A DNA stretch of 64,000 bases, taken from contig NZ_JAUSLE010000021.1 of assembly GCF_030646845.1 (NCBI RefSeq), positions 156,666 to 220,665 on the forward strand. Reading direction: 5' to 3'. The notes below the pieces were generated by a model. The model saw nothing but the letters and a program-made list of their open reading frames with translations, was not told the origin of the DNA and did no database searches. A program made the translations under genes and the position numbers. This document shows, piece after piece, positions 43,292 through 52,143 of this stretch. The first letter of the stretch is position 1; each line of letters starts with the position of its first letter. The DNA comes from Rhodoferax sp. Its GTDB lineage: Bacteria > Pseudomonadota > Gammaproteobacteria > Burkholderiales > Burkholderiaceae_C.

Positions 43292-46200
43292 ATGGCGACA
43301 AAGAAGGCAACCCAGGACACAGCCGAAGGCGCGTCAGCGCCGGTGGAGGCCAAAGCCATAGAGCCGCAAGAGACACCCAATGCGGGCGCCAGCGACTTTC
43401 CCATCGTCGGCATCGGCGCCTCGGCCGGGGGCTTGGCGGCCTTTGAAGCCTTTTTCTCCGGCATGCCCGCGCACACCGACCCCGGCATGGCCTTTGTCCT
43501 CGTGCAGCACCTGGCGCCGGACCATGAGAGCATCCTGACCGACCTCATTCGGCGCTATACCCGCATGCAGGTCTTTGAAATCGTGGATGGGATGGTGGTA
43601 CAGATCAATTGCGCCTACATCATTCCGCCGGGTCGCGACCTGGCGTTTTTGAACGGCACGCTGCAATTGCTGGAGCCTGCCGCGCCGCGCGGCCAGCGCC
43701 TGCCGATTGACTTCTTCTTTCGTTCCCTGGCGCAGGACCAGCGCGAGCGGGCCATCGGCATCGTGCTCTCCGGCACCGGCAGTGATGGCACGCTCGGTGT
43801 GCGGGCCATCAAGGGCGCCGGTGGCATGGTCATGGCGCAGATCCCCGCGTCGACCGAGTTCGATGGCATGCCACGCAGCGCCATCGCCACCGGGCAGGTG
43901 GATTACGAACTGGCGCCGGCCGATATGCCCGCCCAGCTCATCGCCTACGTGGCCCATGCCTTTGGCCGGCCCCGCAAGTCCGCTACCACTCCGGAACCCC
44001 GGAGCGAGAACGCGCTGCAGAAGATCTTCGTCCTGCTGCGCGCCCAGACCAGTCACGACTTCTCCCAGTACAAGTCAAGTACCCTGCACCGGCGCATTGC
44101 GAGGCGCATGGCCGTCCACCAGATCGAAGCGATTGGTGGCTACGTCAAGTATCTGCAGCAGACGCCGGCCGAGGTGGATGCGCTGTTTCGCGACCTGCTC
44201 ATCGGCGTGACCAATTTCTTCCGGGATCCAGAGGCTTTTGAGGCGCTGGAGCAACAGGTCATTCCCGGGATTTTTGCCGACAAACCCGCCGGTGCCCTGA
44301 TCCGCGTCTGGTCGACCGGATGCTCCACCGGCGAGGAGGCCTATTCCCTCGCGATCCTGCTGCAGGAGCGCCTGGAGGCGCTAAAAACCAATTACAAGGT
44401 CCAGGTTTTCGCCACCGACATTGACCGCCAGGCCATTGGCACGGCCCGCGCCGGCCTCTATCCGGCCAGCATCGCCGCCGACATCACGCCAGAACGGCTG
44501 GCGCGCTACTTCACGGCCGAGGCCGACGGCAGCGCGTACCGCGTCCACAAAAGCATTCGCGACATGCTGGTCTTCTCCGAGCAGGACGTGATCAAGGATC
44601 CGCCTTTCTCCAAACTTGACCTCATCAGTTGCCGCAACCTACTGATCTACATGGGCGCGGAATTGCAGAAGAAGCTCATTCCCATGTTCCATTTCGCCCT
44701 GAATCCGGGCGGCTTTCTCTTTCTGGGCACCTCGGAGACCATCGGCGAGTTTGGCGACCTGTTTGGCGCGCTGGACCGTAAGGCGAAACTGTATCAGCGC
44801 AAGGAGTCGTTTCTCGGTGCCCATCGCACGGCCGTGGGCCGTGTTCACCCGCCCCGGGCTGCGCGGCATGAGGTGCTCCCGCTGGCCGCCGCAAAGACGG
44901 CTGGCCCGGTGAAACTGTCAGTGCGCGACCTGACCGAACAGACGCTCCTGCAGCACATCGCCCCTTCCAGCGCGCTCGTCAACGTGAAGGGCGACATCTT
45001 CTACCTGCACGGACGCACCGGCATGTACCTGGAGCCGGCGCCGGGCGAGGCCGGCATCAGCAACATCCTGAAGATGGCGCGGGAAGGGCTGCGGCCGGAC
45101 CTGACCGTGGCCCTGCACAAAGCTGCGGGCACCCGAAAGGTCGTGCGCGCCCCGGGTCTGCGCGTCAAAACCAACGGACACTTCACCAGGGTCAACCTGA
45201 CGGTGTGTCCGGTAACCGCGGGCCCTGCCGCTATGGCTGAGTCGCCCGAGACGCATCTCTACCTGGTCATTCTGGAGGATGCACCGCCCGTCGACGCAGA
45301 AACGGCGCCGAAGACCGCCAGGTCAGCTGCTGCAGGGGCCAGCAGCCCCGATGCGAATGCCGACGCGCGGGTCGCGGCGCTCCTGCAGGAACTGCAGGCC
45401 AAGGACGAATACCTGCAGAGCACCCATGAGGAACTGGAGACATCCAACGAAGAGCTCAAATCCTCGAACGAGGAGATGCAGTCGGTGAATGAAGAGCTCC
45501 AGTCCACCAACGAGGAACTGGAGACCTCCAAGGAGGAAATGCAGTCGATCAATGAGGAACTGGCCACGGTCAACGCCGAGCTGCAGTCCAAGGTGGTCGA
45601 TCTGTCGCGGGTCAACAACGACATGAACAACCTGCTGGCCGGCACCGGCATCGCCACCGTGTTTGTGGACCATCAGCTGCACATCCTGCGTTTCACCCCC
45701 GAGGCCAGGGTGATCATCAATCTGATTCTGAGTGACGTGGGGCGCCCGGTGGGCCACATCGTCTCCAAGCTGGTCGGCTACGACCGCCTGGTGGAGGACG
45801 TACAGGCGGTGCTGGACACGCTGGTTCCCAAGGCGGTGGACGTGCAGAGCACCGAGGGCAAGTGGTACACCATGCGCATCCAGCCCTACCGCACGCTGGA
45901 CAACGTGATCGAGGGCGCCGTGATCACCTTTGTGGATATCTCCGAAATCGTGCTGACGCGCGAAGTCCTGCGCAAAGACAATGAGTTGCTGCGTCTGGCG
46001 GTGGTGGTGCGCGATGCCGCTGACGCCATCACCGTGCAGGACCTGAAGGGCCGCATCCTGGCCTGGAACCCGGGCGCCGTGCGAATGTATGGCTGGAGCG
46101 AAGCCGAGGCGCTGCAGATGAATGTGCGCGACCGCATTCCGCAGGCGCTGCAGGAACAAGCGTTGGCCAGGGTCCATCAGCTCAGCCGGTCGGAGATTCT

Positions 46201-46375
46201 GGAGCCGTATCTCACGCAACGGATCACCAAAACAGGTGCTGTCGTCGAAGTCTCCATGGTCTCCTCCGCATTGATGAATGAGGCCGGGCAGATGTATGCG
46301 ATTGCGACCACGGAGAGAATAAGAGAATCCGGGAAGGGGCGGGCCGTGGAGGCCGGCGAAGGTCAGCATGGATAG
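43292..46375 (+). CDS. CheB-CheR-PAS fusion signalling protein
   Basis: 1027 residues. N-terminal CheB methylesterase without a receiver domain: Ser44 in GASAGG, His73 in QHLAP and Asp165 in GSDGT are all present. Then a CheR methyltransferase (about 240-515) with WSTGCSTGEEAYSLA as the SAM site, a further conserved stretch, a long coiled coil (about 695-785) of tandem seven-residue NEEL-type repeats, and two PAS domains. It may demethylate and methylate its own or a partner receptor. ATG 43292 has AGGA upstream; a TTG at 43271 is the alternative. It overlaps the next gene by 8 bp, and the third also overlaps: one operon. Confidence 0.92.
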   Translation: MATKKATQDTAEGASAPVEAKAIEPQETPNAGASDFPIVGIGASAGGLAAFEAFFSGMPAHTDPGMAFVLVQHLAPDHESILTDLIRRYTRMQVFEIVDGMVVQINCAYIIPPGRDLAFLNGTLQLLEPAAPRGQRLPIDFFFRSLAQDQRERAIGIVLSGTGSDGTLGVRAIKGAGGMVMAQIPASTEFDGMPRSAIATGQVDYELAPADMPAQLIAYVAHAFGRPRKSATTPEPRSENALQKIFVLLRAQTSHDFSQYKSSTLHRRIARRMAVHQIEAIGGYVKYLQQTPAEVDALFRDLLIGVTNFFRDPEAFEALEQQVIPGIFADKPAGALIRVWSTGCSTGEEAYSLAILLQERLEALKTNYKVQVFATDIDRQAIGTARAGLYPASIAADITPERLARYFTAEADGSAYRVHKSIRDMLVFSEQDVIKDPPFSKLDLISCRNLLIYMGAELQKKLIPMFHFALNPGGFLFLGTSETIGEFGDLFGALDRKAKLYQRKESFLGAHRTAVGRVHPPRAARHEVLPLAAAKTAGPVKLSVRDLTEQTLLQHIAPSSALVNVKGDIFYLHGRTGMYLEPAPGEAGISNILKMAREGLRPDLTVALHKAAGTRKVVRAPGLRVKTNGHFTRVNLTVCPVTAGPAAMAESPETHLYLVILEDAPPVDAETAPKTARSAAAGASSPDANADARVAALLQELQAKDEYLQSTHEELETSNEELKSSNEEMQSVNEELQSTNEELETSKEEMQSINEELATVNAELQSKVVDLSRVNNDMNNLLAGTGIATVFVDHQLHILRFTPEARVIINLILSDVGRPVGHIVSKLVGYDRLVEDVQAVLDTLVPKAVDVQSTEGKWYTMRIQPYRTLDNVIEGAVITFVDISEIVLTREVLRKDNELLRLAVVVRDAADAITVQDLKGRILAWNPGAVRMYGWSEAEALQMNVRDRIPQALQEQALARVHQLSRSEILEPYLTQRITKTGAVVEVSMVSSALMNEAGQMYAIATTERIRESGKGRAVEAGEGQHG

Positions 46376-48530
46376 CCGCTCCGGCAACAAGGCGGAACTG
46401 CGCCGGCAGGCGGAAGAGATCGCCGGTGAAAGCGCAGTTCGGCCGTCAGAAGGCCGGCAGCCGATGTCGCCCGAAGAAACGCAGCTGATGCTCCACGACC
46501 TGCGCGTGCATCAGATTGAACTGGAGATGCAGAACGAGGAATTGCGCCGCACGCAGCTCGAACTGGAGACGGCGCGGGCGCGCTATTTCGATCTCTATGA
46601 CCTGGCGCCGGTGGGCTATTGCACCCTCAGCGAGCAGGGCCTGTTTCTGGAAGCCAATCTCACGGCCGCCACCCTGTTGGGCGTGGACCGCAGCGAACTG
46701 TTCAGGCAGCCGATCAGCCGCTTCATCCTGCGGCAAGACCAGGATAGCTATTACCTGCGCCGCAAGCAGCTCGTGGCGACCGGCGCCATGCAGTCGTTCG
46801 AGTTGCGCATGGTGAAGAAGGATGGCACGCAAATCTGGGCGCATCTGGCGCTCACTGCCGCGCAGGATGATGGCGAGTCCGTCCTGCGCATCGTGCTGAG
46901 CGATGTCACCGACCAGAAGCTGATGGAAGCGGCCATGCAGGAGAGCGAGCGACGTTTCCGCACCCTCATTGAGTGGGCGCCCGAGCCCATCGCTGTTCAT
47001 CGCGGTAGCAGGCTGATTTATGTCAATCCCGCCGCCATCAGGATGCTCGGCGCAAGGTCCGAGCAAGAACTGATCGGCAAACCCATTCTCGACCTGGTTC
47101 ACCCCGACTTTCATGCCATCGTGCTGGCGCGGATGAAGAGCCTGACCCTTGATGGCGTTCCCACGCCGATGATTGAGGAGAGATTTGTCAAGCTCGACGG
47201 CACGATCATCGAGGTCGAGGCCCAGAGCACGTCGATTGTTTACGATGGTGCACCTGCCATTCAAGTGGCCATGCGCGACATCACCGAGCGCAAGCGCCTG
47301 GATGCGGAGCTGCGGACAAAGAACGCGGAACTGGAGCGCGCCAGGTCTGTGGCGGAAAAAGCCAATCTCGCCAAATCGGATTTCCTCTCCAGCATGAGCC
47401 ACGAGTTGCGCTCACCGCTCAATGCAATCCTCGGGTTTGCCCAGCTCATGGAGTCGGGCTCACCGCCGCCCACGCCGACCCAGCAGGCCAGCATCGGCCA
47501 GATCCTGCAGGCGGGCTGGTATTTGCTGGAGCTGATCAACGAAATCCTTGATCTCGCCCTGATCGAGTCCGGCAAGCTGTCGCTGTCGCTGGAGCCCATA
47601 TCGCTGCCCGAAGTGCTGCTCGATTGCCAGGCCATGATCGAACCGCAGGCGCAAAAAGGCGGCATCCGCATCAGTTTTCCGCAGTCCGATCGCCCGTGTT
47701 TCGTCACCGCCGACCGGACCCGGCTGAAACAGGTGCTGGTCAACCTGCTGTCCAACGCGATCAAGTACAACCGCCCGGGCGGCACGGTCGACGTGACATG
47801 CCATGCGGTGACGGCGCAGCGTCTGCGTATCAGTGTGCAGGACAGCGGGGAAGGATTGTCCGCAGACAAACTCGCCCAGTTGTTCCAGTCGTTCAACCGG
47901 CTCGGACGAGAGGCGGGCGCCGAGGAGGGCACCGGCATCGGGCTGGTCGTGAGCAAGCGGCTGGTCGAATTGATGGCCGGTGAAATCGGCGCGCAAAGCG
48001 TCGTCGGGGTCGGCAGTGTGTTCTGGTTCGAACTGAATCTGGCCGCGCCACCGCAACTTGCCGCCGCTGCAGACGGGCTGCTGGCGCAGCCGCAAGCGGA
48101 TATGGCGCATGCCGAGGGGCTGCGCACCCTGCTGTATGTCGAAGACAACCGGACCAACATGCAGCTGGTCGAGCAACTCATCGCGCGGCGCTCCGACATG
48201 CGCATGTTGAGTGCGGGAGATGGCCTGCGTGGCGTTGCTCTGGCACGCATGCATCAGCCGGACGTCATTCTGATGGACATCAATCTGCCAGGCATCAGCG
48301 GCATTGAGGCGCTGAAAATCCTGCGTGAAGATCCGGCCACAGCGCACATCCCGGTGCTGGCACTCAGCGCCAACGCCATGCCACGCGACATCGAGAGAGG
48401 CGTGGAGGCCGGATTTTTCAGGTATCTCACCAAGCCAATCAGAATCAACGAGTTCATGGAGGCGCTGGACACAGTGCTGGAAGTAGCGCAAGCAGGATCG
48501 GACAACGCCGTCATACCTGGAGACAGGTGA
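46368..48530 (+). CDS. hybrid sensor histidine kinase (PAS-PAS-HisKA-HATPase-REC)
   Basis: 720 residues, no membrane helix, so a cytoplasmic sensor. A short helical lead (LMLHDLRVHQIELEMQNEEL), PAS1 (about 75-190), PAS2 (about 195-310), HisKA with the phospho-acceptor His345 in SSMSHELRSPLN, an ATPase domain with NLLSNAIKYN, and a C-terminal receiver with phospho-acceptor Asp637 in LMDINLPG and the conserved LTKP lysine. No output domain follows, so phosphate may pass to another protein or act back on this one. Overlaps the CheBR gene by 8 bp and the cyclase/phosphodiesterase gene by one base. Confidence 0.93.
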   Translation: MDSRSGNKAELRRQAEEIAGESAVRPSEGRQPMSPEETQLMLHDLRVHQIELEMQNEELRRTQLELETARARYFDLYDLAPVGYCTLSEQGLFLEANLTAATLLGVDRSELFRQPISRFILRQDQDSYYLRRKQLVATGAMQSFELRMVKKDGTQIWAHLALTAAQDDGESVLRIVLSDVTDQKLMEAAMQESERRFRTLIEWAPEPIAVHRGSRLIYVNPAAIRMLGARSEQELIGKPILDLVHPDFHAIVLARMKSLTLDGVPTPMIEERFVKLDGTIIEVEAQSTSIVYDGAPAIQVAMRDITERKRLDAELRTKNAELERARSVAEKANLAKSDFLSSMSHELRSPLNAILGFAQLMESGSPPPTPTQQASIGQILQAGWYLLELINEILDLALIESGKLSLSLEPISLPEVLLDCQAMIEPQAQKGGIRISFPQSDRPCFVTADRTRLKQVLVNLLSNAIKYNRPGGTVDVTCHAVTAQRLRISVQDSGEGLSADKLAQLFQSFNRLGREAGAEEGTGIGLVVSKRLVELMAGEIGAQSVVGVGSVFWFELNLAAPPQLAAAADGLLAQPQADMAHAEGLRTLLYVEDNRTNMQLVEQLIARRSDMRMLSAGDGLRGVALARMHQPDVILMDINLPGISGIEALKILREDPATAHIPVLALSANAMPRDIERGVEAGFFRYLTKPIRINEFMEALDTVLEVAQAGSDNAVIPGDR

Positions 48531-51500
48531 TGGCGAACAAGCGGCCCACAGCCACCACCCGGCCCACGGCGGACGAAGGTTCCAGCGCCGGCCAGTCCCT
48601 GCACCAGCGATCCGAAGAAGCGGTCCACGAGATAGTCGCCCAGTTGCAGCAAGACCAGGCGGCCCCGTCGTCCGCCGCAATGCGGCAGGCCCTGCACGAA
48701 CTGCGTCAGCATCAGGTCGAGCTGGAGATGCAAAACGACGAATTGCGCACTGCGCAGGCCGAGCTGGACGTTTCGCGGGGCCTCTATTTCGACCTGTATG
48801 ACATGGCGCCGGTGGGCTATTGCACCGTGAGCGAATCGGGGCTGGTCCTGGAGGCCAATTTCACCGCCGCCACGATGCTCGACGTGACCCGCAGTGCGCT
48901 CGTCAAGCAATCCATCAGCCGCTTCATCTTCCAGCAAGATCAGGACGTCTACTACCTGTGCCGCAAACAGCTGCTGGCCAGCGGCGAAGGGCAGTCGTGC
49001 GAATTGCGGATGGTGAGGAGGGATGGCACGCAATTCTGGGCGCAGCTGGTGGCCACCGCCGCACAGGGCGAAGAGGGCGCGCCGGTGCTGTGGCTTGTGC
49101 TGAGCGACATTACCGCGCGCAAACAGGAGGAACAGACGCTGCGCGAGAGCGAGGCCTTCGCCCTGGCCATCCTGGACTCCGTCACCGCCGAAATCGCCGT
49201 GCTGGACCGCAACGGCGTCATCCTGGCAGTGAACGAATCCTGGCGGCGTTTTGCGCGGGAAAACGCGCCTGCGCCGGGCCAGCCTGTGCCGCATACTGAA
49301 ATAGGGGTCAACTACCTGGCGGCCTGCCGCAGTGGCCCCGGTGCCCCATCGGATGATGCCTTGAAGGCGCGCGAGGGCATCCAGGCCGTGCTGGATGGCA
49401 GCCTGTCCATTTTCAACCTGGAATACACCTGCCATTCACCGCGAGAACAGCGCTGGTTCAGCATGACCGCCACGCCTTTGGGCCCGAATCGCCGGGGCGT
49501 GGTGCTCGCACATACCAACATCACCGAGCGCAAAGTAGCCGAGGAGACGCAGCGGGAGTACACACGCCAGTTGCAGATCGCCAGCCGGATGCCGGGAATG
49601 GTCTACCAGTATCGTTTGCGTCCCGACGGCAGTGCCTGCTTTCCTTTCGCCAGTGACGCCATCCGTGACATCTACCGGCTCAGCCCGGAAGACGTGCGCG
49701 AGGATGCGTCCAAAGTTGCGGCCATGCTGCACCCGGCCGACTACGACGCCTTTCAGGCCTCCGTCCAGAAATCGGCACGCGACTTGACCCCGTGGCGCCA
49801 TGAGTACCGGGTGAAGCTTGACGACGGCACGGTGCGCTGGCTGTTCGGCAATTCGCTACCGCAGCGCGAGGCAGACGGCTCGGTACTGTGGCACGGTTTC
49901 ATCACCGACATTACCGAGCGCCACCTCGCCGAAGAAAAGCTTCACCTCGCCGCCAGCGTGTTCTCCCATGCCCGCGAAGGCATCATGATCACCGGCGCCG
50001 ACGGCATGATCATCGACGTCAATGAGGCCTTCAGCCGGATCACCGGCTACAGCCGTGATGAAGCCGTGGGAAAAAACCCGCGCATCCTCAACTCCGGTCA
50101 TCACCAGAAGGCCTTTTACGCCGCCATGTGGGCCGACCTGACGGAGAGAGGCCACTGGTACGGCGAGGTTTCGAACCGGCGCAAAAGCGGCGAGGTGTAC
50201 GTGGCGATGGAAACCATCAGCGCGGTGCGCGATGCCCAGGGCAATACCCTGCAGTACGTGGCGCTGTTCTCCGACATCACCGCGATCAAGGAGCACCAGA
50301 ACGTGCTCGAACACATTGCCCATTTTGATGCGCTGACCGGTCTGCCCAACCGCGTGCTGCTGGCCGACCGCCTGCGCCAGGGCATGACCCAGGCGCTGCG
50401 GCGCGGGCAGCTGCTGGCGGTGGCATTCCTCGACCTGGACGGCTTCAAGGCCATCAACGACCACCACGGTCATGAAGCCGGCGACCAGTTGTTGATCGCC
50501 GTGGCGACCCGCATGAAGCAGGCGCTGCGCGAGGGCGACAGCCTCGCCCGCATCGGCGGCGACGAGTTCGTGGCCGTGCTGGTCGATCTGGCGGATACCG
50601 CCGCCAGCCTGCCCATGCTCGTGCGCCTGCTCGCTGCCGCCGCCCAGCCGGTGCGGGTGGGTGAGGTCGTGCTTCAGGTGTCAGCCAGCCTGGGCGTTAC
50701 CTTCTACCCGCAGGCACAAGAGGTGGAAGCGGATCAACTGCTGCGCCAGGCCGACCAGGCCATGTACCAGGCCAAGCTGGCCGGCAAGAACCGTTACCAC
50801 ATCTTCGACGCCGAACAGGACCGCAGCGTGCGCGGTCATCACGAAAGCCTGGAGAATGTTCGCCACGCCCTGGCCAGGGGCGAATTCGTGCTGCATTACC
50901 AGCCCAGGGTGAATATGCGCACGGGACAGGTCATCAGCGCAGAGGCCCTGATCCGCTGGCAACACCCGCAAAGAGGCCTGTTGCTGCCCGCGGTGTTCCT
51001 TCCCGTGATCGAGGACCATGCGCTTGCGGTTGAGTTGGGGGAATGGGTGATCGAGGCCGCCCTGAACCAGAGGCAGATCTGGCTCGCTGGCGGTCTGGAC
51101 CTCCCGGTCAGCGTCAATGTGGGCGCGCGCCAGTTGCAGCAAGCGGATTTTGTCGAGCGCCTGCACAAGAGTCTGGTGGCGCATCCGGGCATCAAACCGG
51201 GCGACCTGGAGCTGGAGGTGCTGGAAACCAGCGCGCTGGAAGATGTGGCCGGCGTAGCCCGGGTCATTGAAGCCTGCCGGGAGATCGGCGTGCTGTTTGC
51301 GCTGGACGATTTTGGTACCGGTTATTCCTCCCTGACTTACCTCAAGCGCTTGCCGGTTGCCCGCCTCAAGATCGACCAGAGCTTTGTGCGCGACATGCTG
51401 GACGACCCGGATGATCTGGCCATCCTGGAGGGTGTGATTGGCCTGGCCAGCGCCTTTCGGCGCCAGGTGATCGCCGAAGGCGTGGAAACGGTAGAACACG

Positions 51501-52018
51501 GCGAAGTTCTGCTGCAGCTCGGCTGCGACCTCGCCCAGGGTTTTGGCATCGCCAGCCCGATGCCTGCGCACGAGTTGCCTGGCTGGAAGGTGGCCTGGCA
51601 GCCTGATCCCGCCTGGGGCAACCAGCCTCTGGCGAATCGCGATGATGTGCCGATGCTCTTTGCCAGCGCCGAGCACCGGGCCTGGGTCAAGGCAGTGGGC
51701 AACTATCTCAGGGGCGAGCGTGACGTCCCGCCACAGATGGATCATCACCAGTGCCAGCTGGGCCGGTGGCTCGAAGGGGAGGGTCTGATCCGCCATTGTG
51801 CGCATCCTTCTTTTGCAGCCATCGACACGCTGCATCGGCAGGGCCATGCGCTGGCGGCCGAGCTGTGCGAGCTCGCCGCCCGGGGCCGCAAGGCGCAGGC
51901 GCTGGCAAGGCTGGGCGAGCTCCACGGTTTGCGGGATGCCTTGCTTGAACACCTGAAGGCCTTGGTGCCGAAATCCAACACAGCCCACGCGGCGTTTATA
52001 CATGATATTGGCCTATAG
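48530..52018 (+). CDS. multi-PAS GGDEF-EAL protein with C-terminal zinc-binding CZB domain
   Basis: 1162 residues, soluble. The N-terminal lead and PAS1 copy those of the kinase before it; three more PAS domains follow. GGDEF is at 676-680 with an RxxD inhibitory site at 667-670. The EAL domain starts with EAL at 805-807 and keeps NVGARQ, DDFGTGYSS, LKIDQSF and IAEGVET, so both synthesis and breakdown of c-di-GMP are possible. After it comes a CZB domain with candidate zinc ligands His1049, Cys1075 (DHHQCQLGRW), His1102 and His1106, spaced much like those of E. coli DgcZ. Start at ATG 48530, TGATG overlap; GTG 48527 possible. The stop TAG lies in a repeat element. Confidence 0.92.
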   Translation: MANKRPTATTRPTADEGSSAGQSLHQRSEEAVHEIVAQLQQDQAAPSSAAMRQALHELRQHQVELEMQNDELRTAQAELDVSRGLYFDLYDMAPVGYCTVSESGLVLEANFTAATMLDVTRSALVKQSISRFIFQQDQDVYYLCRKQLLASGEGQSCELRMVRRDGTQFWAQLVATAAQGEEGAPVLWLVLSDITARKQEEQTLRESEAFALAILDSVTAEIAVLDRNGVILAVNESWRRFARENAPAPGQPVPHTEIGVNYLAACRSGPGAPSDDALKAREGIQAVLDGSLSIFNLEYTCHSPREQRWFSMTATPLGPNRRGVVLAHTNITERKVAEETQREYTRQLQIASRMPGMVYQYRLRPDGSACFPFASDAIRDIYRLSPEDVREDASKVAAMLHPADYDAFQASVQKSARDLTPWRHEYRVKLDDGTVRWLFGNSLPQREADGSVLWHGFITDITERHLAEEKLHLAASVFSHAREGIMITGADGMIIDVNEAFSRITGYSRDEAVGKNPRILNSGHHQKAFYAAMWADLTERGHWYGEVSNRRKSGEVYVAMETISAVRDAQGNTLQYVALFSDITAIKEHQNVLEHIAHFDALTGLPNRVLLADRLRQGMTQALRRGQLLAVAFLDLDGFKAINDHHGHEAGDQLLIAVATRMKQALREGDSLARIGGDEFVAVLVDLADTAASLPMLVRLLAAAAQPVRVGEVVLQVSASLGVTFYPQAQEVEADQLLRQADQAMYQAKLAGKNRYHIFDAEQDRSVRGHHESLENVRHALARGEFVLHYQPRVNMRTGQVISAEALIRWQHPQRGLLLPAVFLPVIEDHALAVELGEWVIEAALNQRQIWLAGGLDLPVSVNVGARQLQQADFVERLHKSLVAHPGIKPGDLELEVLETSALEDVAGVARVIEACREIGVLFALDDFGTGYSSLTYLKRLPVARLKIDQSFVRDMLDDPDDLAILEGVIGLASAFRRQVIAEGVETVEHGEVLLQLGCDLAQGFGIASPMPAHELPGWKVAWQPDPAWGNQPLANRDDVPMLFASAEHRAWVKAVGNYLRGERDVPPQMDHHQCQLGRWLEGEGLIRHCAHPSFAAIDTLHRQGHALAAELCELAARGRKAQALARLGELHGLRDALLEHLKALVPKSNTAHAAFIHDIGL

Positions 52019-52058
52019 CCCCCGCAGATATTGCGTAAGCAGCTATTTAATTAATAGC
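52017..52058 (-). repeat. 42-bp dispersed element at the end of the signalling operon
   Basis: On the minus strand: GCTAT, nine bases, AGCT, ending GGGGCT at 42 bases, with ATAGGCC beyond. The TAG stop of the GGDEF-EAL gene (52016-52018) is part of the element. Same orientation as the murJ copy 8.9 kb away on the other side of the operon. Confidence 0.88.
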
Positions 52059-52143
52059 AACTGAGGCTCCGCTCGCCTAAACCAGCAGGCCCGTGCGCTC
52101 GTTGAACCGCACCTGTTTTAAACTCTTCGGGAAGGATGTTCAT

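Noticed and set aside
46614..46634. GCTAT-N9-AGC match in the kinase gene (and again near 48815)
   Set aside because: It encodes the conserved PVGYCT.SE of the PAS domain, lacks the 42-bp right end, and occurs in both paralogues by descent.
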